From Candidatus Omnitrophota bacterium (GTDB taxonomy: Bacteria > Omnitrophota > Gorgyraeia > Zapsychrales > Zapsychraceae), in assembly GCA_018399915.1 (NCBI GenBank), contig JAGYNW010000127.1, forward strand, positions 1 to 6,064: a stretch of DNA of 6,064 nucleotides. The letters run 5' to 3'. Both the position numbers and the translations under genes were made by a program. The first letter of the stretch is position 1. The number at the start of each line of letters is the position of its first letter. The notes beneath the pieces were generated by a model. The model was not told the origin of the DNA. It saw nothing but the letters and a program-made list of their open reading frames with translations, and searched no databases. Below, piece by piece: positions 5,773-6,064 of this stretch.

Positions 5773-6064
5773 AATCGCACCTCGATATCTTTGCTTTTTA
5801 AATGGTTTTTTACTTCTTTTATTGTTAATTCCTGATAATGAAAAACAGATGCGGCCAATGCGGCATCCGCATTGGTTTGCGCAAATAAGTTGCTAAAGTC
5901 CTCGATTTTGCCTGCTCCCCCAGAGGCAATGACAGGAATATTAACACATTTGCAAACGGCATCCGTCAATGCCAGATCATACCCATCTTTTGTCCCGTCA
6001 TAATCCATGCTTGTCAATAAAATTTCACCGGCACCTAAATTTTCGACTTCTCTTGCCCAATGTA
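5769..6064 (-). CDS. hisF: Imidazole glycerol phosphate synthase cyclase subunit HisF (3' part; start outside window)
   Basis: HisF is the TIM-barrel cyclase of the HisHF complex. It takes ammonia from HisH and converts PRFAR to imidazole glycerol phosphate and AICAR, linking histidine to purine synthesis. The last 97 residues are visible, continuing upstream of the window edge. They include the late barrel motifs WAREVENLGAGEILLTSMD, YDGTKDGYDL, IPVIASGGAG (phosphate-binding loop), ADAALAASVFH and the terminal VRL typical of HisF. The catalytic aspartate region normally reads DRDGT; here it is DYDGT, with both aspartates kept. HisA is less likely because TSMD, DGTKDGYD and ADAALAAS are HisF-type. 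The stop TGA (5771-5769) overlaps the hisI start by four bases, showing a shared operon. HisH is not in the window. Confidence 0.96.
   Translation of the reverse strand, partial: HWAREVENLGAGEILLTSMDYDGTKDGYDLALTDAVCKCVNIPVIASGGAGKIEDFSNLFAQTNADAALAASVFHYQELTIKEVKNHLKSKDIEVRL
5778..5783 (-). promoter_or_regulatory. Ribosome binding site deciding the GTG start of hisI
   Basis: GAGGTG on the minus strand, inside the last codons of hisF, is five bases from GTG 5772. It supports the GTG start over the in-frame ATG eight codons later, which lacks an equally good site. Confidence 0.65.

Overview
This is a bacterial chromosomal segment, tightly packed, with every supported gene on the minus strand. 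Read in the direction of transcription (high to low coordinates) the order is hisF (3' part), hisI, trpE, rpsP, yajC, secDF, then mfd (5' part). Nothing in it looks like a mobile element, phage, CRISPR array or RNA gene. The fused SecDF next to YajC and the lone bS16 gene show a bacterium. The base composition is moderately AT-rich with lysine-rich proteins. The gene mix would fit an uncultured Gram-negative lineage such as Omnitrophota, but that is an impression from memory and not a phylogenetic result.

Region 6064-3890 is the end of a biosynthetic operon. hisF and hisI overlap by four bases (GTGA), and trpE follows hisI after two bases with no visible Shine-Dalgarno (SD) sequence. HisF and HisI perform the cyclase and cyclohydrolase steps of histidine synthesis. 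TrpE performs the first committed step of tryptophan synthesis. Region 3848-3591 is rpsP, separated from its usual rimM/trmD/rplS partners. Region 3503-870 is yajC-secDF, the accessory module of the Sec translocon, ending in a strong intrinsic terminator (809-843) that points along the minus strand.

Region 795-1 is the most interesting part. It encodes the start of a transcription-repair coupling factor (Mfd) that begins at what corresponds to domain D2 of E. coli Mfd and passes after only about 20-25 residues into the RNA-polymerase-interacting domain. The equivalents of domains D1a, D1b and D3 are absent. The gene has its own SD placed directly against the U-tract of the secDF terminator, and a possible -10 box lies at the far edge of the terminator stem, so an mfd transcript could start inside the hairpin and escape termination. 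No intergenic stretch exceeds 90 bases. I see no wholly new system here; the compact Mfd and its unusual start region are the points worth following.
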